The notes under the pieces are model-generated. The model was not told where the DNA came from. It searched no databases and saw only the letters and a program-made list of their open reading frames with translations. From a virus: DNA of 64,000 nucleotides. The stretch covers positions 16,219-80,218 of the IMG/VR virus record IMGVR_UViG_3300049448_000340; one strand, written 5' to 3'. A program made the position numbers and the translations under genes. Positions 15,545 through 23,800 of this stretch are shown here, piece after piece. Within the stretch, counting starts at the first letter, position 1; every line of letters starts with the position of its first letter.

Positions 15545-15574
15545 TAGATTTCCCTAAGGCATTCGTTATATAAT
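15545..15574 (+). promoter_or_regulatory. Promoter P3 of the phage promoter family
   Basis: TATAAT (15569-15574) is preceded at the family spacing by TCCCTAAGGCAT, matching the CC/AGG core of P2 (TCCCATAGGAAC). The hexamer at the usual -35 place is TAGATT, poor, while a good TTGACC lies six bases too far upstream (15539-15544). This suggests the spacer core, rather than the -35 box, carries recognition. It is placed to drive the nuclease, Sak4-like and preQ0 genes. Confidence 0.65.
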
Positions 15575-15614
15575 ATAGATCATGTGAACTTGGTGTTAAA
15601 CCTGTAGGGTGGGC

Positions 15615-16847
15615 ATGAACAACGAAGAGTTCGAATTCGACACTACAGCCCGAGAGGAACTAGACCCCATCGATATCTTCGGTGAGGCAAGGAACTCTAT
15701 CGGCCTGTATATCGAATCCACGTTCTCCTCAGCCACCAAGAAACGGACCGCCTACATCAGAACCTCCGATCGGATCACCTACCGTAGGTGCCGGAGGAAG
15801 TGGAACTGGGCCGACTCCAAGCGTCGCAATCTCCAATCAAACCAGGCTGCTAGCCCTCTGTGGCTAGGCTCGGGGTTACACTACTGCTTCGAAGATTTCC
15901 ACGGCCCACGTAACCACGAGCATCCTCGTGACGCTTTGCAGGCATACTACGATGCCACTCTGAACTCCGGTCTCCAGATTCCCTCCGACGCCGAAGACCT
16001 ATTGGTACTAGGCAAAGGGATGATGGACTACTACGAGGGGTGGCTCGAACACCGCGATCCTCTTACCACATTCGTTGTCGATGGAGAACCTCAGGTCGAG
16101 GTACAAATCTTCATTGAGATCCCCAAAGAGCATCTTATCCCGTATTGCCCAGATCCGAGTATCTTAGACGAATACGACCAAATCCTCTACAGTTTAACAA
16201 TCGACCGTGTCATTATCGACGAATTGGGGAGGTTATGGGTCGTCGAGTACAAGTCCGCCAAGAACTTCCAGTGGATGCATCTCGAGACCGACCAACAGGT
16301 GACATCATATACGTGGGGTACAGGTATTAAATACCCGGGCTACCAAATTGCAGGGACGATCTACCAGCAACACAAGAAACAGATCCTTCAGCCGCCTGCG
16401 TTCCTAGCCTCCACTAAGCTGTTCTCGACCTCAAAGAGACAAAAGACCTCCCGAGCGATGTATATCAATGCGCTCAGGAACCTGTACGGCAATGACGAAA
16501 GAGTCTGGCCGGCAGAAAATAGGCTCTTCCTCCAGTTCCTCGATACACAAGAATCACATACGGCAGACCATCTCATCCGACGTGACTACGTCGAACGGAA
16601 TGAGAATCAGGTAGCTTCTGAGTACCAGAAGATCTTGATGGAGATTCCAGAGATGCTTAACCCCAACACACCCATCTACCCCAATCCAACTCGTGACTGC
16701 TCGTGGGACTGCCCCTTCCAGACGCCGTGCATCGGCATCGATTCTGGCGAGGACTACGAGCATGAGCTCGAAGTGACTACTATGCGTCGTGATGCTCCGG
16801 AAACCTTCTGGCGCAATCATCTTCTCCTGCCCCAGCTCGTCAGCTAA
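15615..16847 (+). CDS. PD-(D/E)XK nuclease of the RecB/Cas4 type
   Basis: SDRITYRRCRRKWNW near the N terminus is the RecB-nuclease entry helix. The acidic LTIDRVIID and VVEYKSAKNFQW give the Asp and Glu-x-Lys of the PD-(D/E)XK core, followed by QQVTSYTWG, the conserved Gln/Tyr helix. C-terminal cysteines (DCSWDCPFQTPC) could bind an iron-sulfur cluster together with the N-terminal cysteine, as in Cas4 and AddB. It probably makes single-stranded ends for the recombination genes next to it. GTG 15609 is an alternative start; ATG 15615 is preferred. Confidence 0.78.
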   Translation: MNNEEFEFDTTAREELDPIDIFGEARNSIGLYIESTFSSATKKRTAYIRTSDRITYRRCRRKWNWADSKRRNLQSNQAASPLWLGSGLHYCFEDFHGPRNHEHPRDALQAYYDATLNSGLQIPSDAEDLLVLGKGMMDYYEGWLEHRDPLTTFVVDGEPQVEVQIFIEIPKEHLIPYCPDPSILDEYDQILYSLTIDRVIIDELGRLWVVEYKSAKNFQWMHLETDQQVTSYTWGTGIKYPGYQIAGTIYQQHKKQILQPPAFLASTKLFSTSKRQKTSRAMYINALRNLYGNDERVWPAENRLFLQFLDTQESHTADHLIRRDYVERNENQVASEYQKILMEIPEMLNPNTPIYPNPTRDCSWDCPFQTPCIGIDSGEDYEHELEVTTMRRDAPETFWRNHLLLPQLVS

Positions 16848-16861
16848 CTCCAGGTATCTAA

Positions 16862-17968
16862 ATGCCAGATGCTCTCGATCCTGCAGCTTCTTTGCCGGAA
16901 GATGGCCCGGAGACAAAAGCCACAGAGGCAAAGGTTGAGGTTATGCCTCCTACCAATGGGGCAGCAGCTCCTGCAACGGTTGCACCGCAGGTTGTGGCTC
17001 CACCACAGGACACCCAGGTTAAGCCATCCAACCTGCCGCCGTTCATCATTCAGTCGAACCAAAATGCTGTTCGTTGGCTCAAGGCGTTGATCTACGGCGA
17101 GTACGGATCAGGCAAGACCTTCTTGGTCGGTACAGCATCCGAGATCGATGTCTTCCGAGATGTTCTGTTTATCTCGACGGACGTAGGCGAGCTAACCCTC
17201 TTCGATCCGGACTCCCAGTACCACTTCGACATGATCGACATCGTGTCGGTCTTCGACTATAAGACGCTCGGCCAAGTCCATGAATTCCTAAAAGCCCACT
17301 GTGCTTTACGCGATCGGGCATCGAACGGCGACAAAGACGCCATCGACCAGCTGATGCGTCTGCAGAAGTTTGTCATGCCCACCATCCCGGACCCCGATCG
17401 GCTACGGCTATACAAGACGGCGATTGTTGACAGCCTCGCCGAGGCCGAGAACCAGTGCATGATGCAGTTGCTCGGTGTCGGCGCCAAGACGATGATCGAC
17501 GAGGAGGTTCAAGCTGAGGGTTGGGACCAGTACCGCATGCAGAGGAACATGATTCATCGGCTCATCCGAAACTTCCGGAATCTCCCGATGAACATCCTCT
17601 TCACCTGCCCGAGACAGTACAAAGAGAACGAGCAGAAGAGGCGCATCTATGGGCCGATGATGACGGGCAAGCTGGCCTCAGAGGTCCAAGGATTCGTTGA
17701 CCTAGTAGGTCACCTAGTCGTTGGTGACCTGCAGAGCCAAGAAGCGGAAGAAGGAGAAGTCCCGGACGTGTTAGCTCCGAGGCGCCTATACATCCAGCCA
17801 GGGACACGTCACGCAGCCAAAAGTCGATTCACAAGGTACAAGAAGCCTTACTTCGACAATCCTACAATCAAGTTCATCGGTGAATCAGTCGGCCTCTTAG
17901 AGGGAGGAATGCACTCGATGGCTCCCATCGCAGTGTCCAACCCCAGGAGAGCGACAACGAAATCCTAG
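16862..17968 (+). CDS. Sak4-like RecA-fold recombination ATPase
   Basis: After a 55-residue Ala/Pro-rich tail, LIYGEYGSGKTFLVG (about residue 78) is Walker A. VLFISTDVGELTL and LYKTAIVDSLAEAEN fit the first strand pair and the Walker B region of the single-domain RecA-fold proteins that include Sak4 annealing ATPases. NILFTCPRQYKENE and TGKLASEVQGFVDLVGHL match the later strands. Phage Sak4 proteins work with a partner single-strand binding protein, and one follows directly (18056), with a nuclease upstream. The stop codon lies inside a perfect hairpin (17962-17984). Confidence 0.75.
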   Translation: MPDALDPAASLPEDGPETKATEAKVEVMPPTNGAAAPATVAPQVVAPPQDTQVKPSNLPPFIIQSNQNAVRWLKALIYGEYGSGKTFLVGTASEIDVFRDVLFISTDVGELTLFDPDSQYHFDMIDIVSVFDYKTLGQVHEFLKAHCALRDRASNGDKDAIDQLMRLQKFVMPTIPDPDRLRLYKTAIVDSLAEAENQCMMQLLGVGAKTMIDEEVQAEGWDQYRMQRNMIHRLIRNFRNLPMNILFTCPRQYKENEQKRRIYGPMMTGKLASEVQGFVDLVGHLVVGDLQSQEAEEGEVPDVLAPRRLYIQPGTRHAAKSRFTRYKKPYFDNPTIKFIGESVGLLEGGMHSMAPIAVSNPRRATTKS

Positions 17969-17984
17969 GCATCCAGCCTAGGAT
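17962..17984 (+). promoter_or_regulatory. Perfect hairpin with a stop codon in the stem
   Basis: ATCCTAGGC (17962-17970), loop ATCCA, GCCTAGGAT (17976-17984): nine perfect pairs that include the TAG stop of the Sak4-like gene. It is followed by a GCCCCGGGGC palindrome and then the leader of the single-strand binding protein gene. There is no T tract, so an RNA-processing or stabilising site is more likely than a terminator. Confidence 0.65.
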
Positions 17985-18055
17985 GAGCCCCGGGGCCTCT
18001 CCTCAGGAAGGCATTTCGGGTGTCTCCTTTAGCAGCCTTGAACGAGGATACGTAA

Positions 18056-18637
18056 ATGGCAAAAGGTGCGTTTAGCGAATTCGAACCCGGCGGCGGTGCT
18101 GGTGGGAGCGAAGGCGAAGACGGCGACAACAGCGCCGAGATGGACTACGAAGACGGCGGCGGGATGATGGTGGATCTCTCGGGCACTTCCGAGAACATCC
18201 AGTACAAGCTCGTCCCACGCGGCATCTACGACGCCGAGCTGATCGAGATGGAATACGGCCAGTCCCAGCGGTCCCAGAACAATATGTGGACCACCATCTG
18301 GGAGCTCGACAGCGAGGAATTCGCCGACGAGAAGGGCAATCGCAGCCGGCAATGGATGCACTTGACCTTCACCGATGGAGGCCTGCCGCGCATCAAGCGC
18401 TTCCTGACTCGAGTCGGCGGTGACGACGAGCTCGTCTCCTACGCTCGGTCGTTGCTGACGACCAAGTTCGATCCGCAGGCCGTCGCCGACGAAGGCAAGC
18501 TGATCGGTGCCCGCGCACGTCTCCGGATTGATATCCGGCGCTACGAGGGCCAGAACCGCAACAACGTGCGGGAGATCCTACCGCCGGGTGCCGACCAGTC
18601 GGGTGCCGCGGCGAAGGGAGCCTTCGCGAACGTCTAG
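18056..18637 (+). CDS. Single-stranded DNA-binding protein (DUF669-like)
   Basis: GAGGAT precedes ATG 18056. After a Gly/Asp/Glu-rich start, the block LVPRGIYDAELIEMEYGQSQRSQNNMWTTIWEL matches the DUF669-type phage single-strand binding proteins (a short acidic lead, then P.G.Y.a.i......s...g...w..). RQWMHLTF and ARARLRIDIRRYEGQNRNNVREI complete an OB-fold-like barrel. It should coat DNA for the Sak4-like ATPase just upstream. Codon choice is strongly G/C-ending, as expected of a protein needed in bulk. Perfect hairpins flank the gene on both sides. Confidence 0.72.
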   Translation: MAKGAFSEFEPGGGAGGSEGEDGDNSAEMDYEDGGGMMVDLSGTSENIQYKLVPRGIYDAELIEMEYGQSQRSQNNMWTTIWELDSEEFADEKGNRSRQWMHLTFTDGGLPRIKRFLTRVGGDDELVSYARSLLTTKFDPQAVADEGKLIGARARLRIDIRRYEGQNRNNVREILPPGADQSGAAAKGAFANV

Positions 18638-18658
18638 CCCTATCGGGGAGCTAGACGT
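18630..18658 (+). promoter_or_regulatory. Perfect hairpin over the stop codon of the single-strand binding protein gene
   Basis: ACGTCTAGC (18630-18638) pairs with GCTAGACGT (18650-18658), with inner CCC/GGG able to pair too. The TAG stop is in the 5' arm. No T tract follows. It mirrors the hairpin at 17962-17984, so this one message segment is bracketed by two hairpins. Confidence 0.65.
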
Positions 18659-18876
18659 CGTCGCGTGGGTGTGAACGGGGTCCGTTAATCATGCATCGAG
18701 AGTTCGCCAGGCGAGATTCAGGTACGTGTGTAGGGATCTGGTGCCCCCGGATCGCGAAGCGTAGCCTGATGAGCTGAGTGAGGATGCGCGTGTTGAGCGT
18801 ACACCGGAGCGGGAGTACCAGTCCTAAACCGCCTCGCCCCGTTCGCTCCGAAACCAGATTGTTAGGATGGAACGAA
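18659..18876 (+). other. Non-coding spacer with possible RNA structure
   Basis: About 220 bases with no convincing gene (a start at 18778 would add an arginine/serine-rich, unnatural N terminus to the next gene). Short inverted blocks such as GATCTGG and CCGGATC are present. I see no promoter of the family here. It may be a 3' untranslated region of the single-strand binding protein message. Confidence 0.4.
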
Positions 18877-19137
18877 ATGCCTCCACTCAACGATTTATCT
18901 GAGGTCCTGAAGGTCCTCCCACCAAAACCGGCTGAGCCGAGGAAGGGATCGGTCTGGACGAACAACAGCAACAAACACCAGTACATTGTTGTCGGATACA
19001 TCTTCGACGGCACCAACAGCGTCGATGCCTGGAAGGTCCTCTATATCAAGGTTGAGGATCACTGGCCTGACCCCCAAGTCCCCTTCTGCCGGGATGTCCC
19101 GGAGTTCCTCGAGAAGTTCACCCGGATGGGAGGGTAA
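18877..19137 (+). CDS. Hypothetical small protein, weakly DUF1653-like
   Basis: ATG 18877 follows TTAGGATGGA. The 86-residue product has KGSVWTNNSNKHQYIVVGYIF and WKVLYIKVEDHW, then VPFCRDVPEFLEKF, a barrel-like pattern weakly resembling DUF1653 proteins. It stands six bases before queC and is probably translated with it. Function unknown. Confidence 0.5.
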   Translation: MPPLNDLSEVLKVLPPKPAEPRKGSVWTNNSNKHQYIVVGYIFDGTNSVDAWKVLYIKVEDHWPDPQVPFCRDVPEFLEKFTRMGG

Positions 19138-19143
19138 CCAGCA

Positions 19144-19896
19144 ATGAAGACCTTGGCGTATGTCCTCCTCTCAGGGGGCATTGACTCGACCACCTGCGTC
19201 GCGGAGGCTGTTGCAGCCGTAGGGCGGCGCAATGTCCGATGTGTGTCGATCGACTACGGCCAGCGACACATTCGCGAGCTGGAGTCGGCACGAGCGGTGG
19301 CAGGGTACTATGCCCGGCCTCACACCATCCTACCAGTCTCGTTCCCGCGCTCTATGCTGACGGACCCGTCCATCGAGGTTCCGAACATCTCATACGCGGA
19401 GATCCAGGGGGTGTCCCCTACCTACGTTCCGTTTCGGAACGGGCTATTCCTGGCGACGTTGGCATCACATATCGCAGGTATCCACTTCGACCCAACGAAG
19501 ATGACTCTCCCGATGGAGAGTACGATCCCAGGCGACAACGTACCCAACCCCGAATACAACGCCGACGTTACGTTGTACTTCGGCGCGCACGCGGAGGACG
19601 CGCAGAACTGGGCGTACCCAGACTGCACACCCGAGTTCGTCGGAGCGATGGCCAACGCGCTGTACGTCGGCACATACCACAAGCTCCGGTTGGTGACCCC
19701 CTTCGTACACTCGACGAAGTCCCAAATCATCCAGCGGGGTAAACAGCTCGGCGCACCGTATTACCTGACCTGGTCCTGCTACAAGGGCGGTGAGGTACAC
19801 TGCGGTACCTGTGCAACCTGTCTCGCACGAAGGGACGCCTTTATCGAGGCAGGCGTCGAAGACCCGACCATCTACATGGCCGAAGCTGCCGAGTAA
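19144..19896 (+). CDS. queC: 7-cyano-7-deazaguanine (preQ0) synthase QueC
   Basis: YVLLSGGIDSTTCV at residues 7-20 is the PP-loop (SGGxDS) of an ATP pyrophosphatase, and SIDYGQRHIRELE is the family's next conserved block. FRNGLFLATLASHIA and the zinc site CYKGGEVHCGTCATCLARRDAF (four Cys) complete QueC. It turns 7-carboxy-7-deazaguanine into preQ0 with ammonia and ATP. There is no fused glutamine amidotransferase domain, so this is not the Gat-QueC form linked to archaeosine-like DNA. It begins the preQ0 gene group with queD, queE and folE. Confidence 0.92.
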   Translation: MKTLAYVLLSGGIDSTTCVAEAVAAVGRRNVRCVSIDYGQRHIRELESARAVAGYYARPHTILPVSFPRSMLTDPSIEVPNISYAEIQGVSPTYVPFRNGLFLATLASHIAGIHFDPTKMTLPMESTIPGDNVPNPEYNADVTLYFGAHAEDAQNWAYPDCTPEFVGAMANALYVGTYHKLRLVTPFVHSTKSQIIQRGKQLGAPYYLTWSCYKGGEVHCGTCATCLARRDAFIEAGVEDPTIYMAEAAE

Positions 19897-19945
19897 CTAC
19901 ACTACACTACGTATCCAACACCCGAGGGGAGGTTCAGGGCCGTAT

Positions 19946-20530
19946 ATGACGTTCAAGATCGACCGTTGCATCGAGATCGACGCAGGACACCGTGTGCCGA
20001 CCCACGGGTCGAAGTGCGCAAATCCTCACGGGCATCGGTATAAGATCTTCGCCGAGTGTCAGTCGGCCAGCCTCACCCGAGAGCATCAGGGTGGAGCATA
20101 CATCCATCTTCCTGGAGGCGATAAGGACGAGCAGCGGGATATGGTCATGGACTTCGGCTTCCTGAAGGAAGTCATGATGCACCATATAGACCGGATGTGT
20201 GATCATGGCATGATCCTCTGGTGCGACGACCCTTGGGCGGCTATGATGCTGGACCCTTACCAGAACAACCCTATCGGAGTCCTACAAAGTTTGACCCACG
20301 TGAGGGATGAGACCCTACCATTCCTCTTCGACGTCGTCGAGAAAGGCCACGATCCTCTTGCTCCACGCAAGCTGTTGATTGTGCCGTTCATTCCGACGGC
20401 AGAGCGCCTCGCAGAATTCTGGTACAACCTCATGAAGGAGGATGTCCATGTTCGGTCGAATGGGGTCGCCTATCTCAATCGCGTTAGCGTCTGGGAAACG
20501 CCGAACTGCTGCGCGTCCTACCCAGCATAA
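19946..20530 (+). CDS. queD: 6-carboxy-tetrahydropterin synthase QueD
   Basis: EIDAGHRVPTHGSKCANPHGHRYKI holds the zinc histidines (GHRV and HGH) and the catalytic cysteine of the QueD/PTPS fold. MVMDFGFLKEVM is the conserved Asp-Phe strand, followed by the His/Asp pair (HIDRMCDHGMIL). PTAERLAEFWYNLM near the end is the conserved PTaEn helix. It makes 6-carboxy-tetrahydropterin from dihydroneopterin triphosphate, the FolE product. At 194 residues it is longer than bacterial QueD, with an insertion after residue 90. AGGG lies six bases before ATG 19946; the frame is open further upstream over queC. Confidence 0.88.
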   Translation: MTFKIDRCIEIDAGHRVPTHGSKCANPHGHRYKIFAECQSASLTREHQGGAYIHLPGGDKDEQRDMVMDFGFLKEVMMHHIDRMCDHGMILWCDDPWAAMMLDPYQNNPIGVLQSLTHVRDETLPFLFDVVEKGHDPLAPRKLLIVPFIPTAERLAEFWYNLMKEDVHVRSNGVAYLNRVSVWETPNCCASYPA

Positions 20531-20550
20531 GGAATACGTGGAGCCGGTCA

Positions 20551-20886
20551 ATGGTTGCGAAGTTCTCTGTCGGGGAGAGGGTGATTGGCCTACAGCACTC
20601 CCGAAGTCTGGCCCTGTTCGACATCCAGGAGATCTACCTGAATGCTGAGGGGAGTGCCGTCTACAAAGCCGTAAGGTGCTCGAACAACTCTCCTGAGTTC
20701 GTCGAGGAGGTTAACCTCAGCAAGTGCAACGGCAAGTACGTTGAATACGGAGGAAGTGTCTGGGACATTGAGTCAGTCCACCGGCCTGTCTTAACGGCTC
20801 CTCCGGGTGAAGTCTCTGACGACACGAAGCTCGCCCTTAGCGACCTGGTCGAGTACCTGAATCGCAAGCACATAAGCAGAGGGTAA
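20551..20886 (+). CDS. Hypothetical protein within the preQ0 gene group
   Basis: The 111-residue product begins with a beta-rich FSVGERVIGLQHSRSLALFDIQEIYLN segment and ends helical (KLALSDLVEYLNRKHIS). Not recognised. Its place between queD and queE and four-base spacing to queE suggest joint translation, but no role in 7-deazaguanine synthesis can be claimed. Confidence 0.55.
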   Translation: MVAKFSVGERVIGLQHSRSLALFDIQEIYLNAEGSAVYKAVRCSNNSPEFVEEVNLSKCNGKYVEYGGSVWDIESVHRPVLTAPPGEVSDDTKLALSDLVEYLNRKHISRG

Positions 20887-20890
20887 CACT

Positions 20891-21646
20891 GTGGCTAACA
20901 CCGCAAAGAACATCCCGGTCATGGAGATCTTTGGACCCACCATCCAGGGTGAGGGAGCTCTAACAGGTCAGGTCTCCTACTTCATCAGGACCGGTGGCTG
21001 TGCCTATCGGTGCACCTGGTGCGACCAGATGGAAGCGGTTCTGCCGAAGGAAATCAAGAAGAACGCCACCTACCTGTCTGAGTCGCAGATCGTCGAGAAG
21101 GTCATGACTCTGCTACCTCCAGACGGTGTGCCAAACGGGTCGGACGTCTGGATGACGCTGAGCGGAGGCGACCCGCTCATGTGGAACCTCGAGTACGTTG
21201 TCGGCTCCCTCCAGATAGCAGGAATGAAGGTAGCTGTTGAGACTCAGGGGACTCTGAACCCTATGTGGCTCCAGTACGTAGACCTCATCACCTGCTCACC
21301 AAAGCCTCCGTCCTCTGGGATGAGCCACAAGATCAACCATAACACTATCGAAAGCTACCACCGCTTGTTCGGCAAAGACAGGGTTGTCCTGAAGGTCGTC
21401 GTCTTCGATGAGAAGGACCTCGACTTCGCCCAGGCAATCCACGAGAAGTGGCCTACGACACCTTTCTACCTGAGCGTAGGCACTCCGACAGAGCAAGAGT
21501 GCCCAGACGACGACAAGATGAAACAAGCAATCCTCAAGAGGTACAGATGGCTCGCGGACGAGTTTCTCAAAAGACCAGCACTGTGGGGAGCAACAATGGG
21601 TCCGCAGATGCACACCTTTCTGTACGCCCGCGAGAAGGGAAGGTAG
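20891..21646 (+). CDS. queE: 7-carboxy-7-deazaguanine synthase QueE (radical SAM)
   Basis: FGPTIQGEGALTGQVSYFIRTGGCAYRCTWCDQ gives the conserved start and the CxxxCxxC cluster that binds the [4Fe-4S] and SAM. VWMTLSGGDPLMW is the GGxP-like motif, and VETQGTLNP and LITCSPKPPSSG match later QueE strands. The enzyme contracts 6-carboxy-tetrahydropterin to 7-carboxy-7-deazaguanine. GTG 20891 is the start that keeps the conserved N terminus. It sits between queD and folE in pathway company. Confidence 0.9.
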   Translation: MANTAKNIPVMEIFGPTIQGEGALTGQVSYFIRTGGCAYRCTWCDQMEAVLPKEIKKNATYLSESQIVEKVMTLLPPDGVPNGSDVWMTLSGGDPLMWNLEYVVGSLQIAGMKVAVETQGTLNPMWLQYVDLITCSPKPPSSGMSHKINHNTIESYHRLFGKDRVVLKVVVFDEKDLDFAQAIHEKWPTTPFYLSVGTPTEQECPDDDKMKQAILKRYRWLADEFLKRPALWGATMGPQMHTFLYAREKGR

Positions 21647-21651
21647 CGGCC

Positions 21652-22323
21652 GTGAATGAAGCTACATCTCCCGGATACGAGTACCGTCGCCCTTCTCAGT
21701 CTCCCATCAGGGAGATGATCGAGAAGAAGCTCCCTCCCGAAGGACAACGGGATAGGGATGCAGCACACTCGATACGTGCCGCTCTCGAGCAGCTCGGGAT
21801 GGACTGTGACCCAGGAAATCCGTCTATCGCCAATACGCCGGAACGATTCATCAAGTACCTCAAGGAATTCTTCCAGCCGTTCGATGCAATCGAGCTCCTC
21901 GGAGAAGGCTTCGATGCGGTACACGACAACACGTCGATCAGCAGCATCGTCGCCCAGGCGCATATTCCGTTCACGGCGGTATGTGAGCATCACCTCCTCC
22001 CGTTTCAGGGAGAGGCTTTCGTTGGTTACATACCTAACCAGCGCGTCATCGGATTGTCCAAGATGGCACGTCTTGTTCATGCTGTCGGACACGAGCGTCC
22101 GGGTCTCCAGGAAGCGATGGGCGAGAAGATCGCCGACCTCCTTTATCAGGGGATCGACGCCAAGGGAGTAATGGTCGTTCTCCAGGCTAAACACGGCTGC
22201 ATGTCATGTAGAGGGGTTCACACGCCTGAGGTCGTCACTGTCACCTCCTGCGTTCGAGGGCTCTTCCGCGACGTCGTAGCTGCTCGTGAAGAATTCCTCT
22301 TCCTCACAGGTTTCCGTCGTTGA
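21652..22323 (+). CDS. folE: GTP cyclohydrolase I FolE
   Basis: TPERFIKYLKEFF, AHIPFTAVCEHHLLPFQGEAFVGYIP, GLSKMARLVHAV, RPGLQEAMGEKIAD and KHGCMSCRGVHTPEVVTVTS are the ordered motifs of type I GTP cyclohydrolase, with the zinc ligands in CEHH and CMSC. It converts GTP to dihydroneopterin triphosphate, the first step to preQ0. I chose GTG 21652, after the queE stop and behind AAGGGAAGG; ATG 21709 is an alternative. The reverse strand has a long open frame here that I treat as a shadow. Confidence 0.92.
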   Translation: MNEATSPGYEYRRPSQSPIREMIEKKLPPEGQRDRDAAHSIRAALEQLGMDCDPGNPSIANTPERFIKYLKEFFQPFDAIELLGEGFDAVHDNTSISSIVAQAHIPFTAVCEHHLLPFQGEAFVGYIPNQRVIGLSKMARLVHAVGHERPGLQEAMGEKIADLLYQGIDAKGVMVVLQAKHGCMSCRGVHTPEVVTVTSCVRGLFRDVVAAREEFLFLTGFRR

Positions 22324-22556
22324 CTCTGTCTACCCCTCTGAAAGAGCGCCTGGCTTTCTGGTGGAAGTTCCCCAGTAAGGGGATCTTCCACTACGATCCA
22401 GACAAGGGTGAGGGGTCCTTCGCTGAGTCCTATGACCCCTTCAAAGACGAGATGCGCATGAGATACTCTCAGTTCGGATACGTCACGGGGCACGGCAATA
22501 TCACTCTCGCAGGTTACCGAATCTATGTCGAGCCAATCCCGAAGTACAAAGACTAA
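22320..22556 (+). CDS. Hypothetical small protein
   Basis: TTG 22320 overlaps the folE stop and opens a 78-residue frame (ERLAFWWKFPSKGIFHYDP, then SQFGYVTGHGNITLAGYRIYVEPI) that looks natural and ends overlapping the next ATG. No known domain. The TTG start is inferred only from context. Confidence 0.5.
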   Translation: MTLSTPLKERLAFWWKFPSKGIFHYDPDKGEGSFAESYDPFKDEMRMRYSQFGYVTGHGNITLAGYRIYVEPIPKYKD

Positions 22557-22843
22557 TGCCGACACCTAAGGTTAAGGCTGCAGATGTTCTCCCGTGGTGT
22601 GCTGTCTGCGACAAGCGAGTAGACAGCATAGAGGAGATCCGTCAGCCTCATGTCAGGAAGACTCTATACATCGTACGATGTCACGGCCAGGAAGAGCGTA
22701 CCGTCCTGGGCGACGAGACGATCCTCGATGCCTATTCGATCGAGGTTGGTACGGCGTTTGCAACCAGAAGGTTAGGAGCCCACGATGTCGACACCAAGGG
22801 ACGAACAAGGGATCGAAGACGAGATCCAGGCCAAGGGACTTGA
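22556..22843 (+). CDS. Hypothetical protein with CxxC pair
   Basis: The 95-residue product has WCAVCDKRVD near residue 14 and a beta-rich middle (RKTLYIVRCHGQEERTVLGDE), suggesting a small zinc-binding domain. The last 20 residues overlap the start of the next gene in another frame. Not recognised. Confidence 0.5.
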   Translation: MPTPKVKAADVLPWCAVCDKRVDSIEEIRQPHVRKTLYIVRCHGQEERTVLGDETILDAYSIEVGTAFATRRLGAHDVDTKGRTRDRRRDPGQGT

Positions 22844-23117
22844 CGCCCCGCGTCTGTCGCCGGAGAAGATCGATGCGACAATCGCCGAGACCCAATACTA
22901 CGTCTTCCCCAACACCGTAACGACCGTGTGCTGTCTGACGCTGCAGAACGGTTACACAGTGATCGGGAAATCGGCGCCGGCATCCGAGGACAACTTCGAC
23001 AAGGAGCTCGGCGAGAAGATTGCCTTTGCGAATGCCCGCGAACAGATCTGGGCGCTCGAAGGCTACCTGCTCAAGCAGGAGCTCCACGAGGAGGCTGAGG
23101 GCGAAGCGGAAGCATAG
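22785..23117 (+). CDS. N4 gp49 / Sf6 gp66-family phage protein
   Basis: KGLDAPRLSPEKIDATI, YYVFPNTVTTVCCLTLQNGYTVIGKSA and EKIAFANAREQIWALEGYLL follow the layout of the N4 gp49/Sf6 gp66 family, a common small phage protein of unknown function. Codons are G/C-ending like the strongly expressed genes. The family is often found in early regions, which fits here. Confidence 0.72.
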   Translation: MSTPRDEQGIEDEIQAKGLDAPRLSPEKIDATIAETQYYVFPNTVTTVCCLTLQNGYTVIGKSAPASEDNFDKELGEKIAFANAREQIWALEGYLLKQELHEEAEGEAEA

Positions 23118-23184
23118 CCAAATCCCGCGGAACCCTCCGAAACTACTGTGCTAGGGGACCCCGTTATAGCATGGTCGATCGCGC

Positions 23185-23514
23185 ATGAAAATGAGGCAAT
23201 GGTCAGAGGATGGGTACCGCAAGTGCTCGTTCTGCGACAATCAGATCGGGCAGTGCATGGGCATGGTCATGGCGGGGGATTTTGTCCTGGTCATGCGTGG
23301 ACAAATCCACCCACAGCAGATGCGCGAGCGCTGTGGTTCATGCGCTGCCCGACATACCACGGCCAGAGAGGGGGATAGGGGCCCCTTCCCCTTCTTCTGG
23401 GCGTTCCTATACGACGAGTTCTTCAGGAAAGTAAGCTGGCACCTACAGTTACGGCTCAGGAGAGTCAAGCACCCAGTGATGTTTCCCACCGAGGATAGCT
23501 CGGTGTCTTTTTGA
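23185..23514 (+). CDS. Hypothetical zinc-ribbon-like protein ending in a terminator
   Basis: YRKCSFCDNQIG and RERCGSCAARH give two CxxC pairs at residues 13-16 and about 50-53, a likely zinc ribbon. The C-terminal part is aromatic and basic (FFWAFLYDEFFRKVSWHLQLRLRR). The last nine codons overlap the terminator hairpin at 23487-23513, so the encoded end may be incidental. Not recognised. Confidence 0.5.
   Translation: MKMRQWSEDGYRKCSFCDNQIGQCMGMVMAGDFVLVMRGQIHPQQMRERCGSCAARHTTAREGDRGPFPFFWAFLYDEFFRKVSWHLQLRLRRVKHPVMFPTEDSSVSF
23487..23513 (+). terminator. Intrinsic terminator after the preQ0 block
   Basis: CACCGAG (23487-23493), loop GATAG, CTCGGTG (23499-23505) and TCTTTTTG form a textbook intrinsic terminator. 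It ends the P3 transcript. Confidence 0.88.
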
Positions 23515-23577
23515 CCGGGGACCGCGCACCTGGCGGGGCCTCTTACTAGGCGATGACCCAAACGGAGACCAAAGAAC

Positions 23578-23796
23578 ATGGCCCAGTGTGAATACCACCC
23601 AGACAAGGAATGCAGGTTCCTACACTTGTGTCAGGGAGTGGGTTGCTCTCACGAAGGCTTCGAAGTGAGGAAGTATCCTACTCGCAGGTCTCCCTGGCAA
23701 TCGGGCTACAAGCCTGAACCGCCTCCGATGCAAAGTTCCGACGGAGGTCGTGCCCTCGGCGGCAAAGAGACTCCGAGCAAACCCAGAAGGGAGTAA
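23578..23796 (+). CDS. Small cysteine/histidine-rich protein
   Basis: GGAGACC precedes ATG 23578. The first 30 residues (CEYHPDKECRFLHLCQGVGCSHEGF) hold four Cys and three His in a zinc-finger-like spacing, and the rest is a proline-rich tail. Not recognised. It is the first gene after the terminator, with no promoter of the family visible, so it is read through or driven by an unseen site. Confidence 0.5.
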   Translation: MAQCEYHPDKECRFLHLCQGVGCSHEGFEVRKYPTRRSPWQSGYKPEPPPMQSSDGGRALGGKETPSKPRRE

Positions 23797-23800
23797 GAAC

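Noticed and set aside
21466-22194. Long minus-strand open frame opposite folE
   Set aside because: The plus strand holds complete FolE motifs; the reverse product shows no known motif and runs against the operon.
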